Positions 34,670-43,906 of a DNA stretch of 64,000 nt are shown one piece after another. The stretch is from positions 2,742,501-2,806,500 of the forward strand of contig NZ_VFNX01000001.1 of the NCBI RefSeq assembly GCF_006715785.1. The letters are read 5' to 3'. Every line of letters starts with the position of its first letter. Positions within the stretch are counted from its first letter, which is position 1. The notes below the pieces were generated by a model. That model saw nothing but the letters and a program-made list of their open reading frames with translations. It was not told where the DNA came from and made no database searches. This stretch comes from Streptomyces puniciscabiei. GTDB lineage: Bacteria > Actinomycetota > Actinomycetes > Streptomycetales > Streptomycetaceae. The position numbers were made by a program, and so were the translations under genes.

Positions 34670-35599
34670 TCAGGGGTGCCGGCGTCGCGGCGGGCTGTAG
34701 GCCCAGGCTCGGTGCCGCAGGAACAGGTCTTCGGCCTGACCGCAGTAGGACCAGGGGACGCGGGTGGCATAGGGGCCGATCGCGTCGAAGACCTCCGCCG
34801 CTTCGCTGTGGCGGTTGGCGAACGACAGAGCGTGCGCCAGGTAGTTGGCGTCATCGGCAAAGCAGGCGTGCGGGCCAGGCGCGCGGTAGCGCCACCAGCG
34901 TTCCAGCACGGGGTCGATCTGCGGGCAGTCGATCCAGGGATGGATGGTCAGCCCGTACGCCGTCCGGTCGCGCTCCTGACGGGACCGGTGGGCCTCGGCG
35001 ATCACGACCAGGGGCAGGACCGCGATCGGCAGCCCCTGCGGGGCGATGGACGCCTGCTCCTCGGCCCACCACATCGCCTCCCCGGGCCGACCGTGGTACC
35101 GCTGGAACAGATAGGTGACGACTTCGTGGTGGGCCTCGCGGTTCCACGGGTCACGGTGCTTGATCTCCGCCCACACATGCCGCAGGGTCGCCCGGTCCGG
35201 TGCGTGCGTCCGCAGCAACGCGAGCATCACCACCAGGGGCGCGACGTCGTGCGGCCACACCTCCAGCGCGGTGCGGCAGGTGGCCCACGCTTCGTGCATC
35301 AGTGACTGGCCGCCGTTCCGTCCGGCGATCATCGCGCGAAGGGCTTGTACGTTCGCGAGGAGGGCCAGTGCGTGCGGCGAGCGCGGTTCCGCCTTCGCCC
35401 AGGTGTCGGCGAACCGCAGCCGCGCACCCGCCTCGGCGAGAACCTGGAGGCGGAAGATCCGCCGGTCCCAGTCCGCGCCGGTCGAGGCCAGCATCTGCTG
35501 CGGGCCCTCCCAGCGGCCCATGGAGGCGTCTTCCAAGGCCCGCCGCAGTGTTTCGTCACCCCGTGCCGGGTGTGTGTCGAGGGGCTCTCTGGTTCTCAT
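34670..35599 (-). CDS. Hypothetical helical-repeat protein
   Basis: A 309-residue Trp/His-rich soluble protein with helix pairs (RRALEDASMGRWEGPQQML, ALLANVQALRAMIAGRN, NREAHHEVVTYLFQRYHG, YLAHALSFANRHSEAAEVF) that look like degenerate tetratricopeptide repeats. No catalytic motif was recognised. It lies 45 bases upstream of the permease gene and is probably co-transcribed with it. Confidence 0.6.
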   Translation of the reverse strand: MRTREPLDTHPARGDETLRRALEDASMGRWEGPQQMLASTGADWDRRIFRLQVLAEAGARLRFADTWAKAEPRSPHALALLANVQALRAMIAGRNGGQSLMHEAWATCRTALEVWPHDVAPLVVMLALLRTHAPDRATLRHVWAEIKHRDPWNREAHHEVVTYLFQRYHGRPGEAMWWAEEQASIAPQGLPIAVLPLVVIAEAHRSRQERDRTAYGLTIHPWIDCPQIDPVLERWWRYRAPGPHACFADDANYLAHALSFANRHSEAAEVFDAIGPYATRVPWSYCGQAEDLFLRHRAWAYSPPRRRHP

Positions 35600-36082
35600 C
35601 CTTTCTTGTGGCCGCCCATCCTCCGCTGGCCGTAGCGGTCGTACCGGCGGACCGTACGCTTGGAGGCGATTGGTCCAGAGCTATCGATGCCGAGAGCGAG
35701 TGACGGGGCGCTGATCATGGGACTGTGGACCTCCTGTGATGACGCGGGGGGCTTTCCCTGGAACCCGGTTTGGTCACCGTCACGCAGCAGCTCGCCCCGA
35801 GGGTGGTACAAGCGCCCGACACCAGAGCGGTCATCTGCCGACGCGGTACTTCACCTCGCTGGCAGCGCAGAGAGCGGCGAGCTCGTCGAAGCCGTGGTGC
35901 AGCACGGCACCGAAGCGCCCGACGGTGTGGGGAGGCGCGGAAGAGCCGCTCGGCGAGGTGGATGGCCGGGGCCACGGGGTGACGGAAGCTGTTCGACGGT
36001 CGTCATCGCGCTTGATCGGGCGGACGCGTCAACGAGCTGGTCGATTTGCGGGTACAACGCGTGAGTTCTCGGGGTTATCGAC
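35600..36082. other. 483-base region without a recognised gene
   Basis: Open frames exist on both strands, but none has a convincing SD or domain. One leftward frame includes a protein-like stretch (VGRFGAVLHHGFDELAAL) interrupted by a stop, so a gene remnant is possible. It marks the boundary between the permease unit and the operon ending at 36083. Confidence 0.35.
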
Positions 36083-36823
36083 CTACTCGGACGTGCCCAT
36101 AGCTTCCGTGGCAGCCGGCCTCTCGGGAAGCGGCTGGTTCGGCGCGACTGCTGCGGACGGGGAGAAGTGCATGAGATGCCCGGTGTGAGCGGGCTGCTCC
36201 AACCGTGTGCCCGGGTGGGAAGCCAGGTACTCACGGAACGCCTGGGTCTCGCCGGGGAAGACCCCGTAGTTGTCCACGATCACGACGCCGCCCGGGGACA
36301 CGAGGGGAACGAGTTCGGTGAGGCAGGTGACGGCTGGCTCGTAGAGGTCGGTGTCGATCACGAGCAGTGAGATGGCGAGCTCGGGGTGGTTGGCGACGTA
36401 CTGCGGAACCGTCTCGCACACGTCGCCAGGGACCAGGACCGTGTTCGCTTCGAGCCCGCGCCCCCGTTGCCCCAGGGTCTCAAGCAGCTGGTCTGCTCCG
36501 ATGCAGTTGAGGCCGGCGACCTGCTGGATGTGGTCGACGATACGCTGGTCGGATTCGGCGCTGGTGTGGGGGAATTCCCCGAACGTGTCGAAACCAATGA
36601 GGGGTCGGGTGTGCTCGGACTCCAGCAGGTGCCGCAGCATCGCCCACATGGTGAAGGATCCCCCGCGGAAGACACCGCACTCGACGATCGCGCCAGGGAC
36701 CGTGCGGATCCGCTGGTAGAGGTCGTAAAGCGCGAGTATCTTGCCGATGCGGCTGGGGCCACAGGTCAGGAGGAAGTCCTCTTCGTGCTGGAATGCTGTG
36801 GCCGGATCGGGAAGGTCGATCAT
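36083..36823 (-). CDS. TylF/MycF-type O-methyltransferase
   Basis: A 246-residue SAM-dependent methyltransferase. The SAM site is GAIVECGVFRGGSF (~43-56), and the metal/catalytic region is LLVIDTDLYEPAVTCL then PGGVVIVDNYGVFPG, as in macrolide sugar methylase TylF. It would methylate a hydroxyl of a sugar or small molecule. ATG 36823 overlaps the stop of the LLM gene (ATGA), making it the last gene of an eight-gene coupled operon. Confidence 0.85.
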   Translation of the reverse strand: MIDLPDPATAFQHEEDFLLTCGPSRIGKILALYDLYQRIRTVPGAIVECGVFRGGSFTMWAMLRHLLESEHTRPLIGFDTFGEFPHTSAESDQRIVDHIQQVAGLNCIGADQLLETLGQRGRGLEANTVLVPGDVCETVPQYVANHPELAISLLVIDTDLYEPAVTCLTELVPLVSPGGVVIVDNYGVFPGETQAFREYLASHPGTRLEQPAHTGHLMHFSPSAAVAPNQPLPERPAATEAMGTSE

Positions 36824-37788
36824 GCTGTTCCATACCTTTCTTCCTGAGTGAGTGGCTTAGCGGTGGTAGCGGCTCCGGCCCGGCGCGCTGCGGACGTGAG
36901 CAGGTCGATCTGCTCGTCGTCGAACAGACCGAAGGGCATGCCGAGGGCGCACACGACGTGGTCGACCCCGAGGCTTTCCCATGCGGTGAGCCGGCTGTGT
37001 ACCTCGTCAGGAGTGCCGATCAGTCCCCGTTTGCGCCACGCGTCGAAGCTGAGCCCGTCGAGGTGACCGCCAGGTACCCAACGGCGCAGCCTGGTCCACC
37101 GCTGGTGGAGATCGTCTTCGTCCGTTCCGATGACGGTGGTGAGCCCGACGGAGCGCAGGATCGGGGCGGCTTCCCTTGCCGACGGCTGCGCCGCGTTGAG
37201 CCGAGCGAGACGCTGCCAGTAGCCGGCAGGGGTGGGGTCCCAGGCCAGGTTCCAACCATCCGCGATGCGTGCGGCGACGCTCAGAATGCCGCTGCGTTTG
37301 CCCCCGACCCAAACCGGCGGTGCCATAGGACCCAGCTCGGTGCGGATCAGGGCAGCAGTCCGTTCCACGTCGGCGAGCCGGTCGGCGGCTGCGGAGAACC
37401 GACGACCTGCCGCTGCGAACTCCGCGGCGTTCCAGCCGGCGCCGAGGCCGATGTCGAGGCGTTCTCCGGCGAGATCGGCAACCGTTGCGATCTGGTGGAC
37501 GAGGAGTGCGGGTTCCCGCAGCGATGCGGGGGTGACCAGAGATCCGAGCCGGATGTGACGGGTGGTCGCGGCGATCGCCGCCAAGAGAGTCCAGCAGTCC
37601 GGGGAGCGGCGACGGTCCTGGGGGGCGACGTCCAGCCAGAGATGGTCGGACACCCAGAGCTGGTGCAGTCCGGCCTGCTCCGCTTTTTGGGCGTAGGCGA
37701 GTGCCCTGCGCGTCCGGTGTGCTCCGGTGACGCTTGGGTTGGGGAAGAAGCCGTCGTAATGGGGCAGTGCCAGGCCGATCGTGATCAC
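36820..37788 (-). CDS. LLM-class flavin/F420-dependent oxidoreductase
   Basis: A 322-residue luciferase-like monooxygenase-fold protein: IGLALPHYDGFFPN at the start, AEQAGLHQLWVSDHLW, HIRLGSLVTPASLREP, RLDIGLGAGWNAAEF and PPVWVGGKRSGIL. The pattern fits the F420-dependent branch common in actinobacteria. GTG 37788 overlaps the stop of the kinase gene (GTGA). It may reduce or oxidise an intermediate of the pathway; the substrate is unknown. Confidence 0.85.
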   Translation of the reverse strand: MITIGLALPHYDGFFPNPSVTGAHRTRRALAYAQKAEQAGLHQLWVSDHLWLDVAPQDRRRSPDCWTLLAAIAATTRHIRLGSLVTPASLREPALLVHQIATVADLAGERLDIGLGAGWNAAEFAAAGRRFSAAADRLADVERTAALIRTELGPMAPPVWVGGKRSGILSVAARIADGWNLAWDPTPAGYWQRLARLNAAQPSAREAAPILRSVGLTTVIGTDEDDLHQRWTRLRRWVPGGHLDGLSFDAWRKRGLIGTPDEVHSRLTAWESLGVDHVVCALGMPFGLFDDEQIDLLTSAARRAGAATTAKPLTQEERYGTA

Positions 37789-38873
37789 CCCAGGCTCCCC
37801 TCGGTCTGCTGCGGGTGGGTGAAGGCTTCCAGCAGCGGGTGCGGACGGTCTGAGTACGCGGAGTCGAGGATCCGGGCCGCCTCGCCCAGGAGTGGAGCGA
37901 ACAGGTGGTGCCTTCCCTCCACGATGACCTTGGGTATTTCCCGGAGCAGGAGCATCGCGGTGTGAACAGCGAGCGCACTGAAGTCCTCTTCGAGTTCGGC
38001 GGGCCGACTCATCCGCCGGAAGGCGCGCACCGCGGGGGCGGTCCACCTGGAGAGAACGGCCGGGGGTGTGCTGCGGTAACTGAGCGCGAGTGCGGACCGT
38101 GTAGGCGTGATACCGCCGTGCGTGCTGGCCAGGAGGCTCTCGACGTACCACCAGCCGACGAGGTGGCTTGTCATCATGCGCCAGTCCTGATGGTGGCCGG
38201 ACCACTCCCAGTCCACCAGGTGCCACTGCTCCGCATGGTCGAGCAGGATGTTGCGGGGTTGTGGGTCTCCGTGGCAGGCGACGCGAATAGTGGGTGGTCG
38301 CAGAGCTGCCAGCCGATGCAGCATCCGGTCCAGAGATCCGTGGTCCGTGCCGTTGACGATGATGTGGTGCTGGCCGTCGATCGGTATTCGCAGGTGGTGC
38401 GCGGCGTGGTGTAAGCCGTGGCGGCCACGTTCCAGTCGCAGTGTGTGTTTTCTGGTGGCCAGCGCAGGCTCGAAGCCGGTCCGTGCGGACTGCTGCCATA
38501 CCTGGCAGAGTGCCTCGGTCACCTCGGTCCATACCGCGGCTGCCTGGGTGGTGGGCCCGGGACGGAGAGCGGCGTCTGCCAGGGTGGTTACCGAGGGACA
38601 GCGAGTGATCAGGGTGTCGCTGCCGTGGTGGTGGCCGGCGAAGAGGACCTCGGGAAGCCTGGCGCCGAAGTAGGGGGCGATGGTGTCCCGGGCGCGGGCC
38701 TGCTGGGTGGCGGGCACTCGCGGGTTGCGGGCGGTCTTGACGGCCACGAGCGTGCCGTCGGGGCGTTGGACGATGCGGACGAGGGCTCCCGAGGAGCCGG
38801 TGCGGACGATACGGACGGTGTGGGCGGTGCGGGAGCTTAAGGACCGCTCCCGCACCGACGTGCCAGAAGGCAT
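37785..38873 (-). CDS. Aminoglycoside-phosphotransferase-fold kinase
   Basis: A 362-residue APH-type kinase. The ATP lysine is in TLVAVKTAR (~47), the catalytic loop is ACHGDPQPRNIL (~212) and the metal Asp is in HLVDWEWSG. APH-fold enzymes phosphorylate antibiotics, choline or sugars. It lies 17 bases after the TrpRS stop and overlaps the LLM gene by 4 bases. It could be a resistance kinase or a biosynthetic kinase; the HAD phosphatase in the same operon could reverse such a modification, which is inference. Confidence 0.8.
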   Translation of the reverse strand: MPSGTSVRERSLSSRTAHTVRIVRTGSSGALVRIVQRPDGTLVAVKTARNPRVPATQQARARDTIAPYFGARLPEVLFAGHHHGSDTLITRCPSVTTLADAALRPGPTTQAAAVWTEVTEALCQVWQQSARTGFEPALATRKHTLRLERGRHGLHHAAHHLRIPIDGQHHIIVNGTDHGSLDRMLHRLAALRPPTIRVACHGDPQPRNILLDHAEQWHLVDWEWSGHHQDWRMMTSHLVGWWYVESLLASTHGGITPTRSALALSYRSTPPAVLSRWTAPAVRAFRRMSRPAELEEDFSALAVHTAMLLLREIPKVIVEGRHHLFAPLLGEAARILDSAYSDRPHPLLEAFTHPQQTEGSLG

Positions 38874-38890
38874 GGGTCTCCCGGTGTCCT

Positions 38891-39952
38891 TCAGGGTGCT
38901 GTGTCTTCCCTGCTCTTGCGGGCTCGCTCGGCCTTGCGGCGCAGCTGGTTGTAGGCGGCGGTCAGGCCCATCGCCTTGCGGGCTTCAAAGACCACCTGCT
39001 GCACTTCGCGGCGGGTGCGTTCGGTGCCTTCGACGATGATCTCGTCGACGAGGCCGCTCTGCTCCTCGTAGCGTGCGCGGCGCTCCCGCATCGGGTCGAG
39101 GAAGCGGTTGATGGCGGCAGCCAGCTTGTCCTTGACCTCGACGTCGCCGACCTTGCCCGCTCGATAGCGTTCCTTGAGGTCGGCGACCTCCGCGGCGTTG
39201 TCGTTGAAGACGTCGTGGTAGATGAAGACGGGGTTGCCTTCCACCGTGCCGGGAATGTCGGCACGGATCCGGTTGGGGTCGGTGTACATGCCGGCGACCC
39301 GCTTGCGGACATCCTCGGCGCTGTCGGAGAGGTAGATGACGTTGCCGATGGACTTGCTCATCTTGCCCTGGCCGTCGGTGCCCACCAGGGTGGGCACCTC
39401 GCTCTCGACGAGTTCGGGGACGGGGAAGGTCTCCCCGTAGAGGTAGTTGAACCGGCGGGCGATCTCCCGGGTGACCTCCACGTGGGCGTGGTTGTCCTTA
39501 CCGACGGGAACGACGTGCGCCTTGACGCAGAGGATGTCGGCGGCCTGGAGCACCGGGTAGCCGAGCAGGCCGTACGGCATCTCTTCCTTGCCCGCGTCCC
39601 GAGCCATGTCCTTCAGGCTGGGCACGCGCTCCAGACGCGGCACGGTCACCAGGTTCTGGAACAGGGCGTTGAGCTCGGTGACCTCAGGGATGGCCGATTG
39701 CAGGTAGAAGGTCGCCCGGGTCGGGTCGATGCCGGCCGCGAGAGAGTCCAGGACCATGTCCCGGGCATTGGTGGAGACCTGGGCGATGTCCTCCCGGGTG
39801 TTCTTCGTGGTGAGCATGTGCAGGTCGGCGATGATCAGGAAGGTCTCGTACTTGTGCTGGAGCTGCACCCGGTTGGCGATGCTGCCCACGTAGTGGCCGA
39901 GGTGCAGCTTTCCGGTGGGTCGGTCTCCAGTGAGCATGCGCTGGTCTGTCAT
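38891..39952 (-). CDS. trpS: Tryptophanyl-tRNA synthetase
   Basis: A 353-residue class I synthetase of bacterial type, complete: [17 protein letters not shown] (HIGH motif), [15 protein letters not shown], and [13 protein letters not shown] (KMSKS). It charges tRNA-Trp. Its place inside a coupled accessory operon, right after a TrpRS-like fusion protein, suggests an auxiliary copy rather than the housekeeping gene. Auxiliary TrpRS copies in Streptomyces can confer resistance to Trp-analogue antibiotics such as indolmycin. ATG 39952 overlaps the stop of the fusion gene (ATGA). Confidence 0.92.
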   Translation of the reverse strand: MTDQRMLTGDRPTGKLHLGHYVGSIANRVQLQHKYETFLIIADLHMLTTKNTREDIAQVSTNARDMVLDSLAAGIDPTRATFYLQSAIPEVTELNALFQNLVTVPRLERVPSLKDMARDAGKEEMPYGLLGYPVLQAADILCVKAHVVPVGKDNHAHVEVTREIARRFNYLYGETFPVPELVESEVPTLVGTDGQGKMSKSIGNVIYLSDSAEDVRKRVAGMYTDPNRIRADIPGTVEGNPVFIYHDVFNDNAAEVADLKERYRAGKVGDVEVKDKLAAAINRFLDPMRERRARYEEQSGLVDEIIVEGTERTRREVQQVVFEARKAMGLTAAYNQLRRKAERARKSREDTAP

Positions 39953-41991
39953 GGAACTGATGGCCCTTCAAAGATCTTGTCGTGCAACGACGGTCGATGA
40001 GATGAGATCCCATTCTCGCCGGTCGTGCCCTGCTGAAGCGCCTCGATAAGTGGTTCGACGAAGGGCACGTCGATCAGATGGAGCTGTATCCAGCCGGGCA
40101 TCGACCACCGCCGGCCGTCTCGGAACGGCGTCCCACTGGATCGCAGGCGCCTGGTGACCGATGCGTGGCGCGTGCCGAGATCCATCAGGAGGAAGTTCGC
40201 CTCGGTGTGTACGTATGTGACGCCGAGGTTCTGGAGGGTTGCCGTGAGCCGTGCCCGGGCTTCGTGGCTGGCCTGTACGGTCCGCTGACGGGACTGGTCG
40301 TCCCTCAGCGCGCTGTGCGCCGCGGCGATCGCCAGCGAGTCCATCGTGTAGGGGAGCCGCTGGGAGCGCAGTCGGCTCGCCAAGGGAGGCGCTGCGAGTG
40401 CGTAACCGACTCGGGCACCGAGCACGCAATGAGCCTTGGACATCGACCCGAACAGCACGGCGCGCGGATACCGGCTGAGCAGCAGCGAGGCTGGTTCGAT
40501 GGACGTGCGGATGAAGTCCGCGTAGACGAGGTCGAGGAGTACGGCGGCGTCATCAGGCAGAGTCTCGAAGAGGCGGTCGAGCAGCTCGGTGACCTGGCCG
40601 ACGGCTCCGGAGACGGAGTGCGGGACGTCGATGACGCACAGTGCCGTGTCGCGGTCGGCCAGACGGACCAAGGCCGCGGCGTCATGAGTGAAGGTGCACG
40701 GGTCCCACGCAGCAGCCGCGTACCGCAGGCGGTGGCGCTCGGCGAGCTCCTGGTACAGCTCGAACGTCGGCTCTGTTGCGACCACCTTTCCACCGGGGCG
40801 GGCTTGGATACGGAAAAGCCAGTCCATGACCTCCGTGGAGCCGTGGCCCACCACCACCTGGTCAGGGTGTACTCCGGAGCGTTCCGCGATGGCAGCCTCC
40901 AGGTCGGTGGCGTCGCGGGGTGGCGGGCGGTGCAGTCCGCCTGCGGCCTGCCTGACGGCGGGTCCCACCTGCGAGGAGGTGCCTGCGCGCAGGGGCGCCG
41001 TGGTGGCGGCGCGGAGCCCGGCGACGACGCCGGTCAGGTGCTCCGCCTTGCAGTCCCCGCAGCTCCGACCTGACAGGCAGCCGTCCAGCGCCCGCTGGGC
41101 GGTCTCCGGTGGACACAGCAGCTCGATCATGGCGAACGCCGAGCATCGCGTCGCGTCCCCACCCAGGGAACGCTGCTCTTCGACGCTCGCCCGACCACCG
41201 GTCCGTGAGCGCAGGAACTTACGCCGGACTGTCACATCGTCGTCGTCCACGAAGACCACGGAGGATGGCTCGCGGACACTGCCCCGCTCGCCTTCCCGTC
41301 GCAGACTGGGGAAGAGCCGGCGGTAGAGCAACTCCGGAACCTTGGCGTCGACAGCCCGTGCGGCTCGGGGCAGCAGGGCCGAGTGCGGTGCCTGCATGGC
41401 GTCGACCAGGGCGACGCCTCCCTCTTCCATGCCCGCCGGGGTGTAGAGAAAGAAGCTGATCATGGCTTCCAGGTCGGTCAGTGCGCTCGCTGGTGTACTG
41501 CTGTCCCAGCCGTAGAGGCGGCGCATCCTGTCCAGCCGCAGCCCGGACAGCGCCTGGTGCTGCCACCGTCGTAGCTCGGGGCCGTACTCGATGAGCTGAT
41601 CGGGCACCGAGGCTCCTGCGTAGTGGCAGACCGCGGTGCGGAAGCCATCGACGATGGAGGTGGAATCGTCCGAGGCGTCGAACAGTAGAAGGTGCGCACC
41701 GCTCTCGGCCATCTGAGCTGCTGTACGTGCCAGTCCGAGGTGGCCTAGGTGCAGGCGCCGGCCGGCGAACCCTACGCGGATCGGAGAGGCGGCCGAGCGG
41801 CGGGTCGGTTGTGAGGCACCTAGCGTCTGGGTCGCCCAGACTTCGCCGGGGAGCATCGGCTTTCCCGTCTCCTGCGCCCGGTCATCGGAGCCGACGACCG
41901 GCCGGAGGCCGAACTGCCGTGAGCGGTGCTCTTCGCGCGCGGCTGTCTGCCGGTTGGATGCCGCGTGCCACGCCGCCAGGGTCAAGATCAC
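39949..41991 (-). CDS. Fusion: TrpRS-like domain + HisC-like PLP aminotransferase
   Basis: A 680-residue protein. Residues ~70-335 resemble archaeal/eukaryotic-type TrpRS: HIGH-like [12 protein letters not shown] (HLGH 81-84), then [20 protein letters not shown] (~262) and [13 protein letters not shown] (~305), which match the TGGR-xTVxEQ-xxxGG and GELxCGxCK blocks of that family. The KMSKS lysines seem absent ([10 protein letters not shown] in their place). Residues ~360-665 form a fold-type I aminotransferase like HisC/Cob[25 protein letters not shown], and PLP lysine 519 in [20 protein letters not shown] 41991 overlaps the upstream stop (GTGA). It may activate an amino acid and transaminate or decarboxylate a derivative; the function is unknown. 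Confidence 0.8.
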   Translation of the reverse strand: MILTLAAWHAASNRQTAAREEHRSRQFGLRPVVGSDDRAQETGKPMLPGEVWATQTLGASQPTRRSAASPIRVGFAGRRLHLGHLGLARTAAQMAESGAHLLLFDASDDSTSIVDGFRTAVCHYAGASVPDQLIEYGPELRRWQHQALSGLRLDRMRRLYGWDSSTPASALTDLEAMISFFLYTPAGMEEGGVALVDAMQAPHSALLPRAARAVDAKVPELLYRRLFPSLRREGERGSVREPSSVVFVDDDDVTVRRKFLRSRTGGRASVEEQRSLGGDATRCSAFAMIELLCPPETAQRALDGCLSGRSCGDCKAEHLTGVVAGLRAATTAPLRAGTSSQVGPAVRQAAGGLHRPPPRDATDLEAAIAERSGVHPDQVVVGHGSTEVMDWLFRIQARPGGKVVATEPTFELYQELAERHRLRYAAAAWDPCTFTHDAAALVRLADRDTALCVIDVPHSVSGAVGQVTELLDRLFETLPDDAAVLLDLVYADFIRTSIEPASLLLSRYPRAVLFGSMSKAHCVLGARVGYALAAPPLASRLRSQRLPYTMDSLAIAAAHSALRDDQSRQRTVQASHEARARLTATLQNLGVTYVHTEANFLLMDLGTRHASVTRRLRSSGTPFRDGRRWSMPGWIQLHLIDVPFVEPLIEALQQGTTGENGISSHRPSLHDKIFEGPSVP

Positions 41992-42836
41992 GGTGCGCCT
42001 CCCCCCTCGGCGATGCCGTGGAGGAACTCCAAGGCGGAGTGCTGTTCGTGTGGAGTTGCGTGAGCGTCCGTTTTGCCGAAGTACACGTCCGGGAAGCCAG
42101 GGTCCGCTTCGTGGCACACGGCTCCGAAGGCCCAGAACCGGGCCGTGCAGCGGGCGCGTTCCCGGTCGGCGTCATCGACTGGTGTGCGCCCGGTGTACAC
42201 CCAGTCCCCGTGGGTGCCCGCGGGTGCGATGTACCCATCAGCCTGGAGTGATTCGAGGTACGTGTGGCGCTGGTGCCCCCACACGCGGGTCATCAGCGGG
42301 GGGTTACGCAGGAGCCTGGCCAGGTAGCCCGCGGCGTCCGGATAGAGGTCGAGGAACGCCAGATGGGCGTGGGCGAGCAGCTGGTCCGCGTTCCAGGCCG
42401 TGTCCGGCTGCCCCAGGGCGAGCAATTCAGCAAGGGGCGCCAGGAACCGGGCGGTGTGCTGCGAAAGCAACAGGTCACGCTCGGGCCGGTCGGTCACGAA
42501 GGGGCCAAAGAGCTTCAGCGTGAAGTATCCGCCGAACTGACGCCTCAGTCCGTCGTCTGCCAGATCTCCGTGCGACAGCACGTAGATCGTCACGGGTGTC
42601 GCACCCCACGAGGCACTTCGCCTGTGCGGAGCACTACCGAGGCTGCCGTCATGGAGGAGAAACGCATCGAGGTCGCTGCCCTCGCGCCCCTGACCGAGCG
42701 GCAGGCTGCCGTAGAAGACCCACTGCCGGCCCTCGCGGGGGATGTCGGCCACGACAGGTTCCAGCAGGGCGATGAGATCGGGGATCCGGTCGACGAAGTC
42801 CTGGCTGATCACCTCTTCCACCGGACCGGTCAGCAT
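41988..42836 (-). CDS. Nucleotidyltransferase-fold protein of the operon
   Basis: A 282-residue protein with the nucleotidyltransferase signature WVFYGSLPLGQGREGSDLDA (~residues 38-57), followed by a helical C-terminal half with conserved-looking Trp/His residues (RVWGHQRHTYLESLQ). ATG 42836 is chosen because it overlaps the HAD stop by 7 bases. It may nucleotidylate an intermediate, a peptide or a tRNA; the sequence does not say which. Confidence 0.72.
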   Translation of the reverse strand: MLTGPVEEVISQDFVDRIPDLIALLEPVVADIPREGRQWVFYGSLPLGQGREGSDLDAFLLHDGSLGSAPHRRSASWGATPVTIYVLSHGDLADDGLRRQFGGYFTLKLFGPFVTDRPERDLLLSQHTARFLAPLAELLALGQPDTAWNADQLLAHAHLAFLDLYPDAAGYLARLLRNPPLMTRVWGHQRHTYLESLQADGYIAPAGTHGDWVYTGRTPVDDADRERARCTARFWAFGAVCHEADPGFPDVYFGKTDAHATPHEQHSALEFLHGIAEGGGAP

Positions 42837-43450
42837 CCCAGCCACGCGTCCACCTCCTCCGACCACCGGCCGTCGACGTCGGCCAGCAGGCTCCTGACAC
42901 CAAGCGACCTGGCGGCAGCGACGTTCGCCGGCTTGTCGTCCACGTAGAGGGTTCGGGCCAGGTCAGTGCTGCCGAGCACTCGGTCGTAGACCGCTCGATC
43001 CGGCTTGACCAATCCCGTGAGGCTGGAGATCCACACGTCCGAGAAATGGCCGGCCAGGGCGAGCGCCTCCAGCCTCGGGACGAGCCACTCGTGCCGGTGG
43101 TTCGAGACCAGGATCAGGCGGGCCTGCCGTCCCCAGGACGGCAGCCGGCGGACCACAGGCATGGCCCGCATGGACTGGTCGAGGACCGTACGCCACTCTG
43201 CCGGAGCGCGCTCCAACCCGCAGGTCGCGGCCAGGGAGGTCCAGAAAGACGTCTCATCCATGCGGCCGGCCCACAGGTCATCGCGGAACCGCTGCCTGAA
43301 GAGCTGGGCGACCACAGTGGGGCTCAGACCACTGGAAGACGCGACGGCGCGGAACAACGGCTCCATGGGTTCACCCAGCACGACTCCGCAGGCGTCCAGC
43401 AGCAGTATCCGGTCCGGGGCTTCGCAGTGCAGCCGCGGTTGGCTCCTCAC
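42830..43450 (-). CDS. HAD-family hydrolase
   Basis: A 206-residue haloacid-dehalogenase-fold phosphatase: motif I LLLDACGVVLG (nucleophile Asp, ~19), motif II LILVSNHRHEW, motif III lysine in GLVKPDRAVYD and motif IV YVDDKPANVAAA. A helical cap (~30-95) is present. It probably removes phosphate from a small molecule. GTG 43450 has GGGAGG 5 bases upstream and overlaps the stop of the 47-residue ORF (GTGA). Confidence 0.85.
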   Translation of the reverse strand: MRSQPRLHCEAPDRILLLDACGVVLGEPMEPLFRAVASSSGLSPTVVAQLFRQRFRDDLWAGRMDETSFWTSLAATCGLERAPAEWRTVLDQSMRAMPVVRRLPSWGRQARLILVSNHRHEWLVPRLEALALAGHFSDVWISSLTGLVKPDRAVYDRVLGSTDLARTLYVDDKPANVAAARSLGVRSLLADVDGRWSEEVDAWLGC

Positions 43451-43590
43451 AGCGTCCTCCCGGCCAGATCGCCACCGCTGCCATCGCCGGGAACGGCCGG
43501 CATGGCTGCAACCAATACGTCACCCATTGAGTGGGTAGCGATCGCGGACGGCCCCATCAACAAGGGGATGCACGTCGGCAGATAGCGCAT
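43447..43590 (-). CDS. Small 47-residue ORF heading the operon, candidate precursor or leader peptide
   Basis: ATG 43590 has GGAG (43601-43598) 7 bases upstream; the stop overlaps the GTG of the HAD gene. The peptide starts MRYLPTCIPLLMGPSAIA, continues THSMGDVLVAAMPAVPGDG and ends SGGDLAGRTL. It has a single Cys, a hydrophobic first half and a Gly/Asp-rich end. Coupling to a biosynthetic-looking operon makes it a candidate ribosomal-peptide substrate, or else a translated leader controlling the operon. No known precursor family was recognised. Confidence 0.55.
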   Translation of the reverse strand: MRYLPTCIPLLMGPSAIATHSMGDVLVAAMPAVPGDGSGGDLAGRTL

Positions 43591-43906
43591 GATGAGGCTC
43601 CATCAGTAGATCGGTGATCCGTGCGTAACCGGACTCTCCGGCTGAAGTGACCGTGCTGGCGCTACGGCCGTTCTCTGCGGGTTCGGTGACAGACTGGAAC
43701 TGCGCACCCTCTACACCTCCGTTCCGCGGGCCGTGCCCTCCTCCCGTTTGAGAAGCAGAGCCGAAGGTCAAAGCGAGCCGACACAAGGGAGTTGATGACG
43801 TTGCCCTGCGGCCTTCTCGGTCTCCTGCGACAGTAGGCGGGGAGTCCCGCGGCACCCCGGAAAATCCTTCCGGGGCCCCTTTCGGCCACGAGGTGATGCT
43901 CAGGAC
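43591..43906. promoter_or_regulatory. Divergent promoter region with a hairpin/operator
   Basis: A 316-base region between the leftward operon and the rightward regulator. It contains CCCCGGAA-AATCC-TTCCGGGG (43855-43875), a perfect 8-base-arm inverted repeat 31 bases before the regulator start, a possible operator. No T-box-like motif was found on either strand here, although a TrpRS gene is in the operon. Confidence 0.5.

Noticed and set aside
35660-36064. 134-codon plus-strand ORF
   Set aside because: No SD or recognisable domain; composition resembles random open frame and overlaps other equally weak frames.
37789-38532. Upstream extension of the LLM oxidoreductase frame
   Set aside because: It lies over the kinase gene; GTG 37788 overlaps the kinase stop and gives the normal family N-terminus.
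36083-43590. PEARL-type aminoacyl-tRNA peptide ligase cluster
   Set aside because: No small LanB/PEARL-like ligase is present; the synthetase-like enzyme is a TrpRS relative fused to an aminotransferase.
43520-43603. 27-codon ORF (MEPHHALSADVHPLVDG...) overlapping the small operon ORF
   Set aside because: It has no SD of its own; its ATGGAG supplies the SD of the 47-codon frame, which is coupled to the HAD gene.
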